From NCBI GenBank assembly GCA_026874595.1, contig CM049316.1, forward strand, positions 24,513,839-24,577,838: a DNA stretch of 64,000 nucleotides, written 5' to 3'. This document shows positions 34,582 to 47,115 of the stretch, piece after piece. How positions within the stretch are numbered: the stretch's first letter is position 1; each line of letters opens with the position of its first letter. A program made the translations under genes and the position numbers. The notes beneath the pieces are model-generated. The model did not search any database and had not been told where the DNA came from. It saw only the letters and a program-made list of their open reading frames with translations. This DNA is from Sipunculus nudus (taxonomy: Eukaryota; Annelida; Sipuncula; Golfingiida; Sipunculidae).

Positions 34582-37500
34582 GTAAGACTTTGTTCCGACT
34601 ACAGTAGGTCCCACTTTGTGTCATATCGGTTAAAAGAAAATCCCGTTTATTGCCACATAAATCTGAAATCCCAAACCATTTACTATATAAACAATGGTAA
34701 ATCTGACCGTTTAATATGTTCGGATATTGTCATAATCCCGTTTATAGTCATGCTTGGAACCCTTGGCAGTGATACCAGTTCGCAGTTAATATTACAACAA
34801 ACGCCGACTCGGCGATCAACGAGGCTAAGAGCCTGCAATCAGTCAGGCTTATCAAACGATCGCATCTTCAACCTGTGTGCTGCAGGCAAGTGCAGTGATG
34901 CATGCGGGTTAATCCCCGTCACTTAGCTAATTAACGCCTTAAGATACCACGGTAATCCATATCAGTTTCTTCATACGTCAACAAGGGCGATGTTTAAGAT
35001 CACATATCATACATAATGAACTCCTGGCCTTTGAAAGGCCGCGGTTTACACCTAAGTGACGTTTCGCCGAGATCAAATGAAGCACGAGCTTTAAACGTTG
35101 CTTTCAACTGGAAATTCTCTTTAAGGGTCAACGAAAAGCTGGAGGTTTGTGAGCACTTGAGGAGATTTCGGCGAAAAACCTCAATCGCGGCGGAACTTCA
35201 GAAAGATGACAATGGGAAGACGATGCCCGCTCCCCGAAATTCCTATCATAAAGACGACCATGAAAGTTTGAGTCATTAATAAATAATCCGGAAAATAAGG
35301 CGCAATTGTCGGGGAAAGAATTATCTAGTGGAATAGTTTTCCCATGCATAACGTTGTACCTGTTCGCATATTTCCAGACATTTGACCTCATGACCCAGAC
35401 GCTACGTCTCTTTCTGTTGGCAAGTCGGATTTTTGTCAGTTATTGCGGCATGCGGCACAAAATTTACAGGAAATAAATTGTCAGGTGCGCATAAACGTAA
35501 TTTGAAATGCCGTTGTGCAATGAATATATTCATAAACGTTTCTGTTTCCTTTTTATATACGATTTATTTAATATCATTCGAGACATAACGCTTCTTCTAT
35601 GACTCAAAAGGACATCGATGTTGAAGCCCGCTTAATGTCACATCCCGGTTATTATCATAATTTATGCATGACCACCGACATGACAATAAGCGGGCTTGAC
35701 TGTACTGTAGTAACTAGACTCTCACTCAATAAAGCACATATCTCCGCGAAGTCAAACAAAACCGGATCGTCACCAAAATGTCATGGGGTCCAACCCCTCC
35801 ACAATCTTTGGTTAAAAGATTTTCAGTAATTTGTTGCGTAATTCTGCTACAAACACACAAACAAACAAACACGACTGAAAACATGTGTCTCTCGCGGAGG
35901 TAGGAACATTTCAGTCATTTTATTTAAAACGACTTGTTATGTGATGAAAAAGGTTTCCTTTCAGGTATCATCATCGTTTTAAAATCTAAAAATTGTCGTG
36001 TTCTTGTTAATCGGTGTATTTTGTTTTGCCGAATTACACGTAGAAACTTTATATAAGTCTAAAAGGGATTTTTTTCCAAATTTTCATCCAAATTATTATC
36101 TCGAAAGTGCACCTCATAACAATAATTGTTGCATGACATTCATTTTTATAATGCTAATTATTGTTCAGTAATGACCAGTTTGTAAAAAGAGATCGATGTG
36201 ATTAAACACGCTTCTTACAGACTTACTTTAATCTAGATAATTAAAAAGATATAATTAAAATGAAAAGAATGTGCTTCAACCGGAGTCAAATAATCTACGT
36301 ATACCTATGCATGTCTTTATACATAATTGTTATTTTCAGTCGTAGCTATATTTCTTTCCGTGTAATGTTATATCATTACTCACACATGTAAATATGTGTT
36401 TAGAGACTAAAAAAAATGTTTCAAAGGGGAAGGGTTTGAACAACATGACTTTGCGATGTACCCCACATTTCCTGTCCTGAATTGTTATGACCAACCTTAT
36501 TACGTAAAATTACCCCTACAGATAAAACAAAACAACACACCACATTTTAGTTACAAATCACTAAGGGTATGTCCAAATTTGGATTGGTTGTTATTTTTTT
36601 TTTCGCGGAAACATACTATACTGAGAGTCCGTTACATAAGTATATTATGATTAAACCTATACAATCGAGGCGGGTACTACCAAAAGGTTTCCGCTAATGT
36701 CGTTAAATGTTAAGCTCTTTAGCACGTCGTAATGCCATGACTTATAGAAGCAAGCATATGAGCCAGGTTACTCTCAAAATCTGGTCCCTTTCCTGCCCTG
36801 AACCAGGGGAGAGTCTATACACAATCTAGGGGTGTTAATGGGTCAATCAACGTGTAGGAAAAGAGGGGTGGTGGGTAGCCCTGATGTCTTACAAGTAGAC
36901 CAACACTCTGCAGATTCTGGATACTGAGATTGTATATTAGACTGGGAAATAAGATAACATATTTGAAAAAATCAATAAATTGAGATGGTACACTTTTCAT
37001 TTTTAATTGTGATGAAACCGGTAAAGTTTTGGACTTTATCTTGATATTTGTATACTGTGCTCCAATGAATATATTGTACTGATAGGTGATGTTATGTTAC
37101 GTTTTATGATTACCCTTTCCATGATTTGACAGGGAGGTATAATTTCGTGAGTTAATTCCATTAAATTATCAAATTATCTCTCAAACGTAAGAACTCTTTA
37201 AAAATTATAAAAAAAAATTCTTTAGTGTCACAGAACTTACATTCTTATTCACAATTCTTTATTGTTTTTGGTCACTTGACTTTATGCTGTGTTATCATTA
37301 ATGCTTTCCATTTGGTAAAATGTAGGTAAAATAATGCTACCTTATTTACTATGTTGTGCAATAAGAGCCACAGTCTAAAAGTTACGTTATAGTGTTCTCT
37401 GCACTGTAGGTAATCAACCTTCTAGTCATAATTTGTGCCAGTGTCAAGTACTTCGACTCGCCGGTGAGGGGTAGCGCTTGGATTCAGTGTGTAGCCATCT

Positions 37501-39002
37501 ACGCTCTCATTACATCTGTTATCCTTGTACTGTATCACGTGACAGGCTTCTTCCAGATTGAAAGATGGCCTCTTTATGTGAGTATTAGTATTTAAATCAA
37601 ACTGCCCATAACGATCTGTCTCTTTTGAATGTTTGTCTCAATGTTTGTAAAGTGACTATGATATTTAGCTATAGCTACATAATGTAATGTCCCGCATGTG
37701 CATTTGTTCTTCAAATGCATATGCGTGGTTTGTACACCTCTGTTTAAAAACGAAGGCCCATAATATTCATGATTTAGTGTATGAACATTTTCCAATCCAA
37801 AACATATAGCGACTCGTTTTTACAGCTAGTCTTAACAAGCATGTTATATGTATTAGGGAGCGCTGTCAGAATACTTTTCTCTTGCTTTTGTAGGAATTTG
37901 CCCACTACAGCATCGTCTGCATTTTCTATTTTATCGCCGCCATCGTCGCAGCTTGTTTCGCCCACGGGGTACCTTCAATGGGAGCCGCCGCGGTAAGTTT
38001 TCAAGCATATGCAAACATTATAGTACTTGGCATTATAACGGAAAATTGTTTTTTTATTATCTGTATATCTACGATAAGTGATTTTAAAGTATATTTCAAG
38101 GTTGTTCCTAATGAATAAATATAAAATATTAAAGGTTAGGATGGCTTTTGGACCTATGATCCATCTGTGTGCGACCAGTTAAATAGTCCGTCGTGAAAGC
38201 ACAGGCACCGGAAAGTTGCTATGCAGAATTGGAAATTGAGCCATATGTAATTTATTTAACCCTGTCGCATATACTTGATTGCGTTGGATATTTTTTTAAC
38301 TGTTGTGTCTATATTTAATCGTTTAAATTGTTCCATTCCTGCTTTTCCTGCTGTATCCGTCTTAATCATATATTCAGTCACAAATTTATCTAGATGTTTG
38401 CAATCACTGAAAGCTTCCCGCTGAGCAAAAAGGTAAATTGACTAAAAAGTGTGCGATATAAGGTGCAAATATGTCACTGATTTCTATAACTTTGACCAAA
38501 GGTCAGGTTATTAAAATAAGGCGTATTAGAACTCTAATGCATGGAAAGACATTCCGAAGATGTCGACCTTAGAAAACTATTCTTTAAGTCTTGACCCAAA
38601 TATTGATATCGAAATAAACCCATCTCTCTGTCTACAGGGCAGGTTTCGTCATCTTCATGAAGATCGAGTCATTTTTCCTTCCATTTCACTTCCGTATCTT
38701 CATCTTATGACCATTTCGACTTTAATACGTGTCCCAATTGGACATATCAATGCCGCCACCACTAGCTGTGTGATCGGTCATCTTACTGCCGCGATGTCAT
38801 GCACGTTTATTTCTCTCGTATAACTAAAATTCCTCGTTTTTTTCTGTTTTATATGTTTCAGTTTTTCGCTTACCTGGCTCTGGTGGTTTACACGTTTGAT
38901 GCCTTCTTCCACTTTCATGCTTGGAGGACTGACAAAACAGAGAATGGACAGAGAGAGTCGCCTACACCATCCACAGGGGATGGCGACACCGACCCTCTAT
39001 AA
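34465..39002 (+). CDS. Gene C: plasmolipin-like MARVEL membrane protein, 174 aa
   Basis: Coding exons are 34465-34581, 37410-37577, 37894-37992 and 38862-39002, all phase 0, giving 174 residues. Residues 1-30 are polar and cytosolic. Spans fall near 31-50 (PGLFIIAEI-VINLLVIIC), 61-85, 97-118 (YSIVCIFYFIAAIVAACF) and 129-146 (FFAYLALVVYTFDAFFHF). The turn is AWRTDKTE and the tail is Ser/Thr/Asp-rich, ending DGDTDPL. Unlike A and B it lacks the poly-Thr stretch and the terminal EY. A second in-frame ATG at codon 8 is an alternative start. By family it should act in membrane organisation or trafficking. It lies 5.7 kb after gene B on the same strand. Confidence 0.87.
34582..37409 (+). other. Gene C intron 1
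   Basis: 2.8-kb intron, no internal exon recognised. The open frames at 35016-35279 and 35599-35829 lack splice edges and family resemblance. Confidence 0.7.
37410..37577 (+). CDS. Gene C exon 2 (56 codons)
   Basis: Acceptor TTCTCTGCACTGTAG, donor GTGAGT. It runs VINLLVIICASVKYF to FFQIERWPLY, completing span 1 and encoding span 2. Shows no duplicated half-exon of the kind seen in gene B. Confidence 0.88.
37894..37992 (+). CDS. Gene C exon 3 (33 codons)
   Basis: EFAHYSIVCIFYFIAAIVAA and a loop ending PSMGAAA. Acceptor TTGCTTTTGTAG, donor GTAAGT. Confidence 0.9.
38862..39002 (+). CDS. Gene C exon 4 (46 codons plus stop)
   Basis: Acceptor ATATGTTTCAG. FFAYLALVVYTFDAFFHFHA then WRTDKTE and a polar tail. 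TAA at 39000-39002. Confidence 0.9.
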   Translation, partial: FFAYLALVVYTFDAFFHFHAWRTDKTENGQRESPTPSTGDGDTDPL

Positions 39003-40161
39003 CATGATGTCATCAGGGCTTCAACTATTTCACTACTACTACCTCTAACATTTTTAACTCCATATTTTAACTGAAATCACTCAGGAGTGAAACTTATGGA
39101 ATATATAATGGGTATAGTGTTTAGAATATGTTATACTGTGAACAGAAAGGCCAGACGGTAAAGGTCTCAAGGCGTATGCGCGCTCGGTTAATTGATGTAG
39201 TCTCCGGCAAACTATCATCCGAAATTAAGTATTTTTTTTTTCTTTTATTATTTAATATGTAATGTAAAGTGTAAATTATGGAATTTTATGGAATTGCTCA
39301 CTTCAGTTAGCCACATTCTTTTATAAAGCGTCTGCTACATGCATACACACCCTCTTTTTTGAGTTTATGTCGGAAATGAAGACCGGGTCCGTTGTCCTTG
39401 CTATGGCACAAATTCCCAAACAGACTTAATTATATACTGCATGGTCATATACACCATTTAAAGAAATGAAGCAATATTTCAGGCAATCTGGGAAAAATTC
39501 AGCGTATTTTGTACAGAAAAAATGCGCTCTCTCACGCACCAGATTTTGTTGTTCCGTACGACTCCGAGAGTCCGTAGAACAATAACTTCTTTTATGTGGC
39601 CTAATGCAATTAAATAATGTTCATAATGACATACAGATTTATTCTAAGCTATTAGGGCTTACGTGTCCGTTCCATACTCTGTTTTACTAAAAGCACGAAC
39701 GGTATCATTAAAAAAACTTGACACAATTTTTAGGTGCTTGTTTCATATAACCTTCTTCATTTAAACCATATAATGCATTTGGTCCGGTGTTTTAAATCTT
39801 ATCTTACTAATTTGTATTTATATATTAATGTTTATTATATAGACAACACGAATTTAAAAGTGTAAACAGCAACCGTATATTGCATTGATGAGATTTGTTC
39901 GATGATGGCCAAGCCAATTAAAGCTTTATTTAGATATCATAGTGACTGTTATTTAAATTTTATTACATTTATTCATTGTGTATGTATTCTATAGAATGCG
40001 TAACATCTACCCAAAAAATTATTAGCATTATTTTCTAGCTGACATTTTTAGTTTTGTATCCGTACCAAGTGAATGTATTTCCTTGTGATAATATATTAAC
40101 GTTATTCACATTGTTGTTTTGTTAAAGCAATATAAATGCCAAAATATATACTTATATTTGC
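39003..40161 (+). other. probable gene C 3' UTR / flank
   Basis: AT-rich, no exons. It may be transcribed as 3' UTR up to the paired AATAAA. Confidence 0.4.
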
Positions 40162-40180
40162 AATAAATTTTGTTAATAAA
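40162..40180 (+). promoter_or_regulatory. candidate poly(A) signals, gene C
   Basis: Two AATAAA hexamers (40162-40167 and 40175-40180) followed by a TGTG-containing stretch, about 1.17 kb after the stop. Whether the 3' UTR is this long is not shown. Confidence 0.35.
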
Positions 40181-40789
40181 GTCATGTGATAATGCTTTCG
40201 TCTAGCAATAATTATTATCGCTTATAAGCCATTTGTAAATGAAATGCAAAGCTACATGAACATATACGGGTAACTATCAATTGGTAGGCAAAATGAAGCA
40301 TTTTGTTGATACATAATTTACTAGCAATTTTTATAACAGAACTGTATATTGCTTTTACATAAAAATCAGTTTCAACGGTGGTGTAGCCAAGGAGGTGCCG
40401 AGCAGGGTACTTGTATCCTCGTATATTATTTCCAACTTGAATTCATAATTATTAAAGGGGCCCAATTACCTATCAAGCATGTTGAATTTACACGAAAAAC
40501 AGCCTCTTTCCTTTAAAATGAATTGATACCTGCCAAACTATTGCCCTGAAACCGTTTGCTTAGTCCGGTAAACGAGTGTTAAAAACAGTGGACCGGGCGT
40601 GATCACAGGTGTAAACACAAACACAGCGCATGCATCGCCGGGCTACAACACGCCGCATGCGGTGAACTGGGCCTGTGTGCTGGGATGTCTTTGCTGGTAA
40701 ACTGAAGCAAAACTGAACTGTTAGTGTGGAAGAGTAGGATTAAAATAGCCCCTGATTATGTCCCTTTACGGATACTATGCTACCTTTTC

Positions 40790-41070
40790 ATTCCTACATA
40801 TCTTTTCAACAGAGAGGGTATGCGTTCATTCCTGTTCGTTTGTGTTTGTTCACAGCATAACTCACGCAATCATAAATGAAATATACCGAGTTTTTCGGGC
40901 ATTGGCCAATGAAGAATCGATTAGATTGGTCCCGGACCGCAGAACGCCATAAAAGGAATAGCCACAAATCTTGTTGTCACTTGTGTACGAATACCGGAGA
41001 ATATGGTCAAATAAGTCAATGACGGAGGCTTGCAATCATTAGAATGCAGATTTCTGGTTTAGAAGATGTT
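40790..41070. repeat. dispersed repeat, family 1 (copy 4)
   Basis: GAGAGGGTATGCGTTCATTC, CATAACTCACGCAATCATAA, CAATGAAGAATCGATTAGAT and GGAGGCTTGCAATCATTAGA follow the order of 9725-10130. Confidence 0.7.
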
Positions 41071-41143
41071 TCCATATGAGTGCATTATTTTAAAAGTTAC
41101 ACAGCGTGTTATTATGAGCAGATGCAGTATATAATATACAGGT

Positions 41144-41458
41144 TGTTGTCCCCTGCTTCGTCGGAACGAGGGACATTGATTTGGATTTGTCTGTCTGTCT
41201 GTCTGTCCATCCGGTTTTCATTTCCGTGTGATAACCTTTCCTAAATATTATCCGATTTTATTCAAATTTTGGTCGGTGACTGCTCTCATTCATACCTTGG
41301 TTGGGATTGGATTTGGAGTGTCTGTCTGAAAAATTATGATCAGAAGCGCAAAAACAAATAAAGAAATCCCCTTTGGTTTCAGTTCACAACCAAAAATTAT
41401 GATATCTTCAGAGGACAATAATAACTAAGACATTTATAGGTCAAGCAGGGGACAACAA
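41144..41458. mobile_element. 315-bp element with TTGTCCCCTGCTT ends
   Basis: Left GTTGTTGTCCCCTGCTT, right AAGCAGGGGACAACAA, a near-perfect terminal inverted repeat of about 15 bp. It contains a GTCTGTCTGTCTGTCC run and CTTTCCTAAATATTATCCGA, and no transposase. MITE-like. Confidence 0.65.
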
Positions 41459-41928
41459 GAAGCGGAAGCGGAGGACATAAATTCCATGAATTTGCTTGTA
41501 TTTTTTTATAGTGCACCTGTATTAAGACATCTAGGTAAATTAAATATGGTGGGAACCGACACGTTCGGGAAGAGATGCGTCCAGATGAGACAGGCCAAAA
41601 TGACGTAATGTGACCACTTTCATGAGTCGGATTAGACCGACCCAGTGGATGCGATGGTAAAGAATTAATTCCTCCCGCTGACAGTCATCCAGCTTGCGCT
41701 TGCTTTGTCGCAACGCTTAGAACAGGTACTGCCATCTCGCGGCAAACAATATTACTAATTTCCAGCTGCCTGACCATTCAGTCGTATGAGCTGGCACTGA
41801 CTTGCGTCTGTTGGTACATTGAATCACGTTTCATTTTACGCATTTTAGTAGCAAACATGAATACTAAAGAACTGGCTAGGGCTGGATATGGCGAGATCAC
41901 CTTGGCACACTTGCACTGTGTATATAAT

Positions 41929-44900
41929 GGCCTGTTAAAAAATGGCTCCAAAGCGTGACATGGGAGTCAAATTTCAAACATGTTACTATAATTTGTTTTA
42001 TATGTATATGTGTTAAGCATTATACCAAACCTTCAGTACACAACTTGTTCGTTTTTTTTTTTTTGCCAGGTAAAAGCTTGTCAGGATGATATGTCTTAAC
42101 TGACCAGCCAGTTTTTTTTTATCATTTAAGTACAACAAATGAGTGGAAATGCACGCTTAATTTTAGCTGCAGTTCTTATATTTGTTCATAGAAGGATAAC
42201 CAGACACATTTACAAATTATTAATACTTTAAGGGGGTCATGTATTCAACATTTCAAGGTAAAAACAGCTGTTTTTAAATTTAGGTAAAAAAAGTGATGTG
42301 ACTTACAATAAATGACCTTGATGTACTGTCACATGCACTGTGGCCAATGTAACCTGTTCTTTTACAAGACGGGTCCATCATGAAACTAATCTGAAAGTCT
42401 GAAAACCAAATCCCACATGGATCATTTGTAGCTTCATAACAGATTTTAGGTCTGTTTCAGCCAAATATATTACACTTGTGACATGACATTAATATCTGGT
42501 CATTATCCTCTGCTGAAGTATTTTGTCCTTACATCAGCTGAAAGGCAGCCAACACTTTAAATAATTTGCAAGAAATTAAATATTGTACAATGATATCTTG
42601 TAAACATCTTATGGCTATGATACCAGCATTTTGATTGTTGAGTAACACTCATGATAGTGTACCAGTATATCTGGATTTCTTTTCATATCAGGAATGTAGC
42701 ACTGATTTGTATGAGGTCTAGTTTCTGAACCCAAAAGCAAAGTGTCTTTTTCAAACAGTTCTCTCTGCTTACCTGATCTGTTACGAGTCACTAGGGTGCA
42801 GGGGTAACAGATGTACAGTTATTCTCATATCACTTCCCCCCCCCCCCACCCCAACCAATAAGTGTAATGCAATAATTGTTATTTTAAAAGTATTTCCTTA
42901 ACTGTAAACATGTATCCACTCCATTGTACAAAACTTCTCTAATACAAGGAGAAATCCATAATGCCATGTTGTGGTAATGTAACATTTTCTAAAGAAATTA
43001 TTTTCCTTTTAAAAAAATTAAACCTATCATCAAAATCTGAAATTTCATATGAATTGTTTGTAAATTAACAGTGGTACATTTAGTGGGTTATGTTATGTTA
43101 TTACCCTACACTCCCAGCAGTTTTGCATAGCTAAGCTTCAACTTGGTCCAGTTGAGCTTGGCTTCCCTCCCCCCCCCCCCCCCATACACACACACATACA
43201 CAAACAGGAAGCATAAATTATATGAATGTTATAATTTTCCCTATTTAATTCATTGTAATTCTTTGCTTTTGCTATTATGGTTTTGTATTGTGTCACAAGA
43301 GGCCATAATGATTAAAGTACACATTAAATTGTTTCCAAAAAGAGATGTATTGCTATAAAAGTGTGGAATTTTTTTTTAATATCTCTTGCCATTCATACCA
43401 CTGGTACACTCAGTAAAAAAATTCGGCTAACTTTACTGGAATTTAATCTTTAGCTCATTTGGCCATACCTTTAAACTATGTTTAAATGTATTAATCTATA
43501 ATTTACACATTTTTTTATTCTTCAAATATATCCTTTGGTCTAACACTTCGGCCCATAACCTTTTTCCCTTACTGCATGATTAAATGGTTTCACGCAGGTA
43601 TATATCACAATATATACATATTAGATTATTTGTCTTGCATCTATATATTTAGTATTTGATTATCACCAAATAGTAAGGCCATTTCCTCTTAGCTTTTCAA
43701 TTGCTAGTATGTAAAAATAGAAATAAGTACATTCTGCATTTGCTAAAATTTTACAATGTTCAGCTGAGTGCCATGAACCATGGGTCCCTTTTTTCACCTA
43801 CAGTTTGATTGTTGGATGTTGCATCTATTGCACACTGTATGCATGGTCTTTCAGATGCTGCATCTACTTTACACTGTGTTTGGAGTCTACCTAACTGAAA
43901 TTTAACCTTCATTTTTTCACTTATTCAAAACCAACCTGTAAAAACTTTCTGGTTACAATTTGCATACAGTTGACAAAAACTTGTCACGAGTGTAACACTT
44001 CCAGTATATGGAACCAATATCTTAAAACTGTTCATCATACTTTTTTTCCTTATTACAACCTTTAGTATTTACATATATATATATACATACATATATTTAG
44101 TAATTACTCAGAAATCATGAATGATTAAAAAAAGTTTCTTTCTTGTATGTCTTTACTGGCGAACCAGAGATATCAATTTTTAACGTAAATAACATGAAAC
44201 GTAAGCCTTACAGAATAATTACCATGACTACAATAGAACTATTTTAGTATTTAAATGTAAAATTTAAATGTTAATGTTAGTTTTACTCTCATTATTTCAA
44301 ATTAAATTGAGGCTGTGTGCCAGAAAAAGTATCCAAAATATGTGTTTACACTCGTGACATATAGTGAAATGGCTAAAAATAGCCGTAAGAAAATGGAGTG
44401 GTATAAAGATATGTATTCTACCAGAAAGTACTCTTTATGCCACAAATCATGAAACAAATTATACACCTGGCTAGTAGTAAAGAAATTTTCAATACGAAAA
44501 TGTTAAATTGCGTTACACTTGTGGCGGCTAACTTCTTCATATTATGGAATCAGATACTTTGTGATACTGACCAATACCCTGCTAAACTATACTGAAAATG
44601 AAACTAAACAATGTAAACAGCATGTATGATGCAATTACATTTGATTACTTCAGACAATAAATTTTTGTAAAGCCTTCAAATAACATATTTAATTTTTCAT
44701 CATAATTAAGACATTTAAACATGTTTTCTTTAAAATAAGCTACCACAAAAGAGAAATGAGTTTGCGCTTTGCTAGTTACTTCTGATGAAAGCCTGTTATG
44801 CCTATTAGCTGAATCATACAGATTTATTCACTAGATTTCAACAAATATTGAATTCTGCATGTTTAAAATTTGCAAATTTTGAAATGTCACGCTTTTTGTT

Positions 44901-45088
44901 GTTACACTCGTGACATTTTCGACACTTTTCAGTTTATAACTTTTTTAAGATAAAAGATTTAGCTCTAATTTTTTGTGAGGATAGGCACCTATCTAGCACA
45001 TGCATGGACCATCCAGTCAACTTGCAAAATAAACAACACACAAAAGTTATTTTCAGAAAACCAGGGGTAGCCATTTTTTTAACAGGCC
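41929..45088. mobile_element. 3.2-kb element with GGCCTGTTAAAAAATGGC termini
   Basis: Left GGCCTGTTAAAAAATGGCT (41929) and right AGCCATTTTTTTAACAGGCC (ending 45088) are near-perfect inverted repeats of about 20 bp. Inside, the word GTTACACTCGTGACA or its complement recurs (about 42470, 43985, 44345, 44515 and 44900). No long open frame, so the element is non-autonomous or a decayed transposon. It ends about 75 bp short of the poly(A) signal candidate of the minus-strand gene D. Confidence 0.7.
43167..43200. repeat. poly-C then (CA)n tract
   Basis: A C run followed by ACACACAC. A frame crossing it is not coding. Confidence 0.9.
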
Positions 45089-45161
45089 TAATATAAACCG
45101 CATACTGAACGTGCACATTGATCATATGTACTTATAAGTCACACAAACGATGTATTTTATA

Positions 45162-45167
45162 TTTATT
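45162..45167 (-). promoter_or_regulatory. candidate poly(A) signal, gene D
   Basis: AATAAA on the minus strand (TTTATT on plus) 316 bp after the gene D stop. Confidence 0.4.
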
Positions 45168-45482
45168 CATTAGCAAATTAACATCTTGTTACTCTAAGGT
45201 ACCTTTCAGAGATTAACTGGTTTCACATATTATAATAAAATCGAAAGTGGCTCAAAACGTCCTCTGCGCTCATACATACGTGTACACATCGTGGGCCCGA
45301 GTATAGAACAGCTGCTATTTACGACCTGGCAGTCGACGATGCAAAAAACTGATACAAAACAAGTATATATCTGACGATACCGTGCACTTCTGATTCTGAT
45401 TTCATGATCAGGATCGGATTATCTTTCGTCGACGAAATATAAACGCCAATCGACATATAAATATACTTTTTCTTTAAAAGTT

Positions 45483-45651
45483 TCATGGAATAAGTGCAGC
45501 TATAGATGAAGTGGTCTGAGAAAGTGCACTCTGCTGTGTTTCTTCTTCTCCATCTTCCCTCGACTGCTGCTGCTGCTCCTGGTGATGTTTGCTCTCCCCA
45601 CGTGACCTCGCCTTCCTCCATGCAGCCAAAACTCTCTGTCTGTATTGTTCT
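45483..45651 (-). CDS. Gene D exon 2
   Basis: Follows the acceptor TTTATTTGTTTCACAG. Begins with the third base of R70, then [16 protein letters not shown], and ends with SSIAALIP and TGA. The frame match to exon 1 is the main support. Confidence 0.72.
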
Positions 45652-47034
45652 CTGTGAAACAAATAAAAAAATAAATAATAATAAAAAAAAATAAATTTGT
45701 AGCTCTCGTTCCGATTTACCCCCAGCACACTTATATAAACGTCGATCTATGAACATTTCCCTAACCCTTAAAAATAAAGGAAAAATCCCATTGTATTCCT
45801 CCTCTTCTTTGTAGCATTGTTAACTTAGCCGTCTATATATCACATAATATATACAAAACATGCAAATCTTTCTATATCCAAAAGGCAATCTTTGAATGAA
45901 TTAGATCTACAAGAATTAATTGACTTAATTATCAACTGAATATTTTCTCAAGGTTCGAGCATGTTCAACACGGGCCTATTTAACTACTCGTGACAGAAGC
46001 CCGCATCAGCTGATACCTGCGATATACGTGTAGCCAACAAAACAACATATCTGGGACTGGGGTGGGGGACGGCGTAAAAGGGGTGACATCCACCCCCACC
46101 CCAATCTAAAGTTAGGCGTATACTAAGAAGTGGAGGGGTAGGGGGTTGACTTGTTCCGCCTCACCTCTTTAAATGTCTGTCTGAAATAATTTTTATGCAG
46201 TGTTGTATATTCTGAATCTAATTTCTCTTCTAGATTATAGCCTACTGTTTTCACTTTTATTGGCCTCAAAGGTATAGGCCTATATTATAATATATAGGGG
46301 AAATCCGTGTTATTTGGACCCCTTAAAGAAAATCTTGGAAAATTTTAAATATATAAAACATATAAAAATTGTAAAATCATTTTTATTGAGGAACCTGGTA
46401 CCAGAATACTTTACTGTGAAGTTGGCTTGCAAAATTAATATTACCGACTTTAAAGTCAGTGACAAAAATAATTAATTCTGGTCCACATGACACACTCTGA
46501 ATGTAATATGGACCACATAAAAGTGTAATTTGGACCATTACCTCAACAGATTCAAATAAAGTTATTGTCCACTTCAAAAGCAGAAATATTATTTTATACT
46601 CTTAAGTGACAAATAATGAAGAAAAACATATATCTAAGCATAAAAGCCAAACATGTTTTCCAATTTATCATGAAAGAAAAAGAGTTATAAAACACATATC
46701 GTCGATAATATTCACTGTAAATACAGCTTGCATAGAGCAAAAATTAAACGAGATTGAACATAATACTGCAGTTACAATTAACATTTTTAATTCAAGTTAA
46801 AATCCACTTCAAAAACGGAATTATCCAAAGAACACAACTATACATAATACACACGCGCCCAAAGAACAGACCTGAACATTCCAGACAAGAACAAAGAACG
46901 CTGTGGTTCTACACCTCAGAGTTCAACCAGTAAGGATTACACCGAGCGCTGTGTCTCTACATGCCATAGCAACGCCCTACGCCTGCGCTACACGAATCTG
47001 AATGTCAACAGCGCACAATAAAAGAGAAACCTGT

Positions 47035-47115
<81 letters not shown>

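Noticed and set aside
34582-34926. Extension of the gene C first-exon frame
   Set aside because: It reads past a strong donor (GTAAGA) into intron sequence; the family pattern resumes at 37410.
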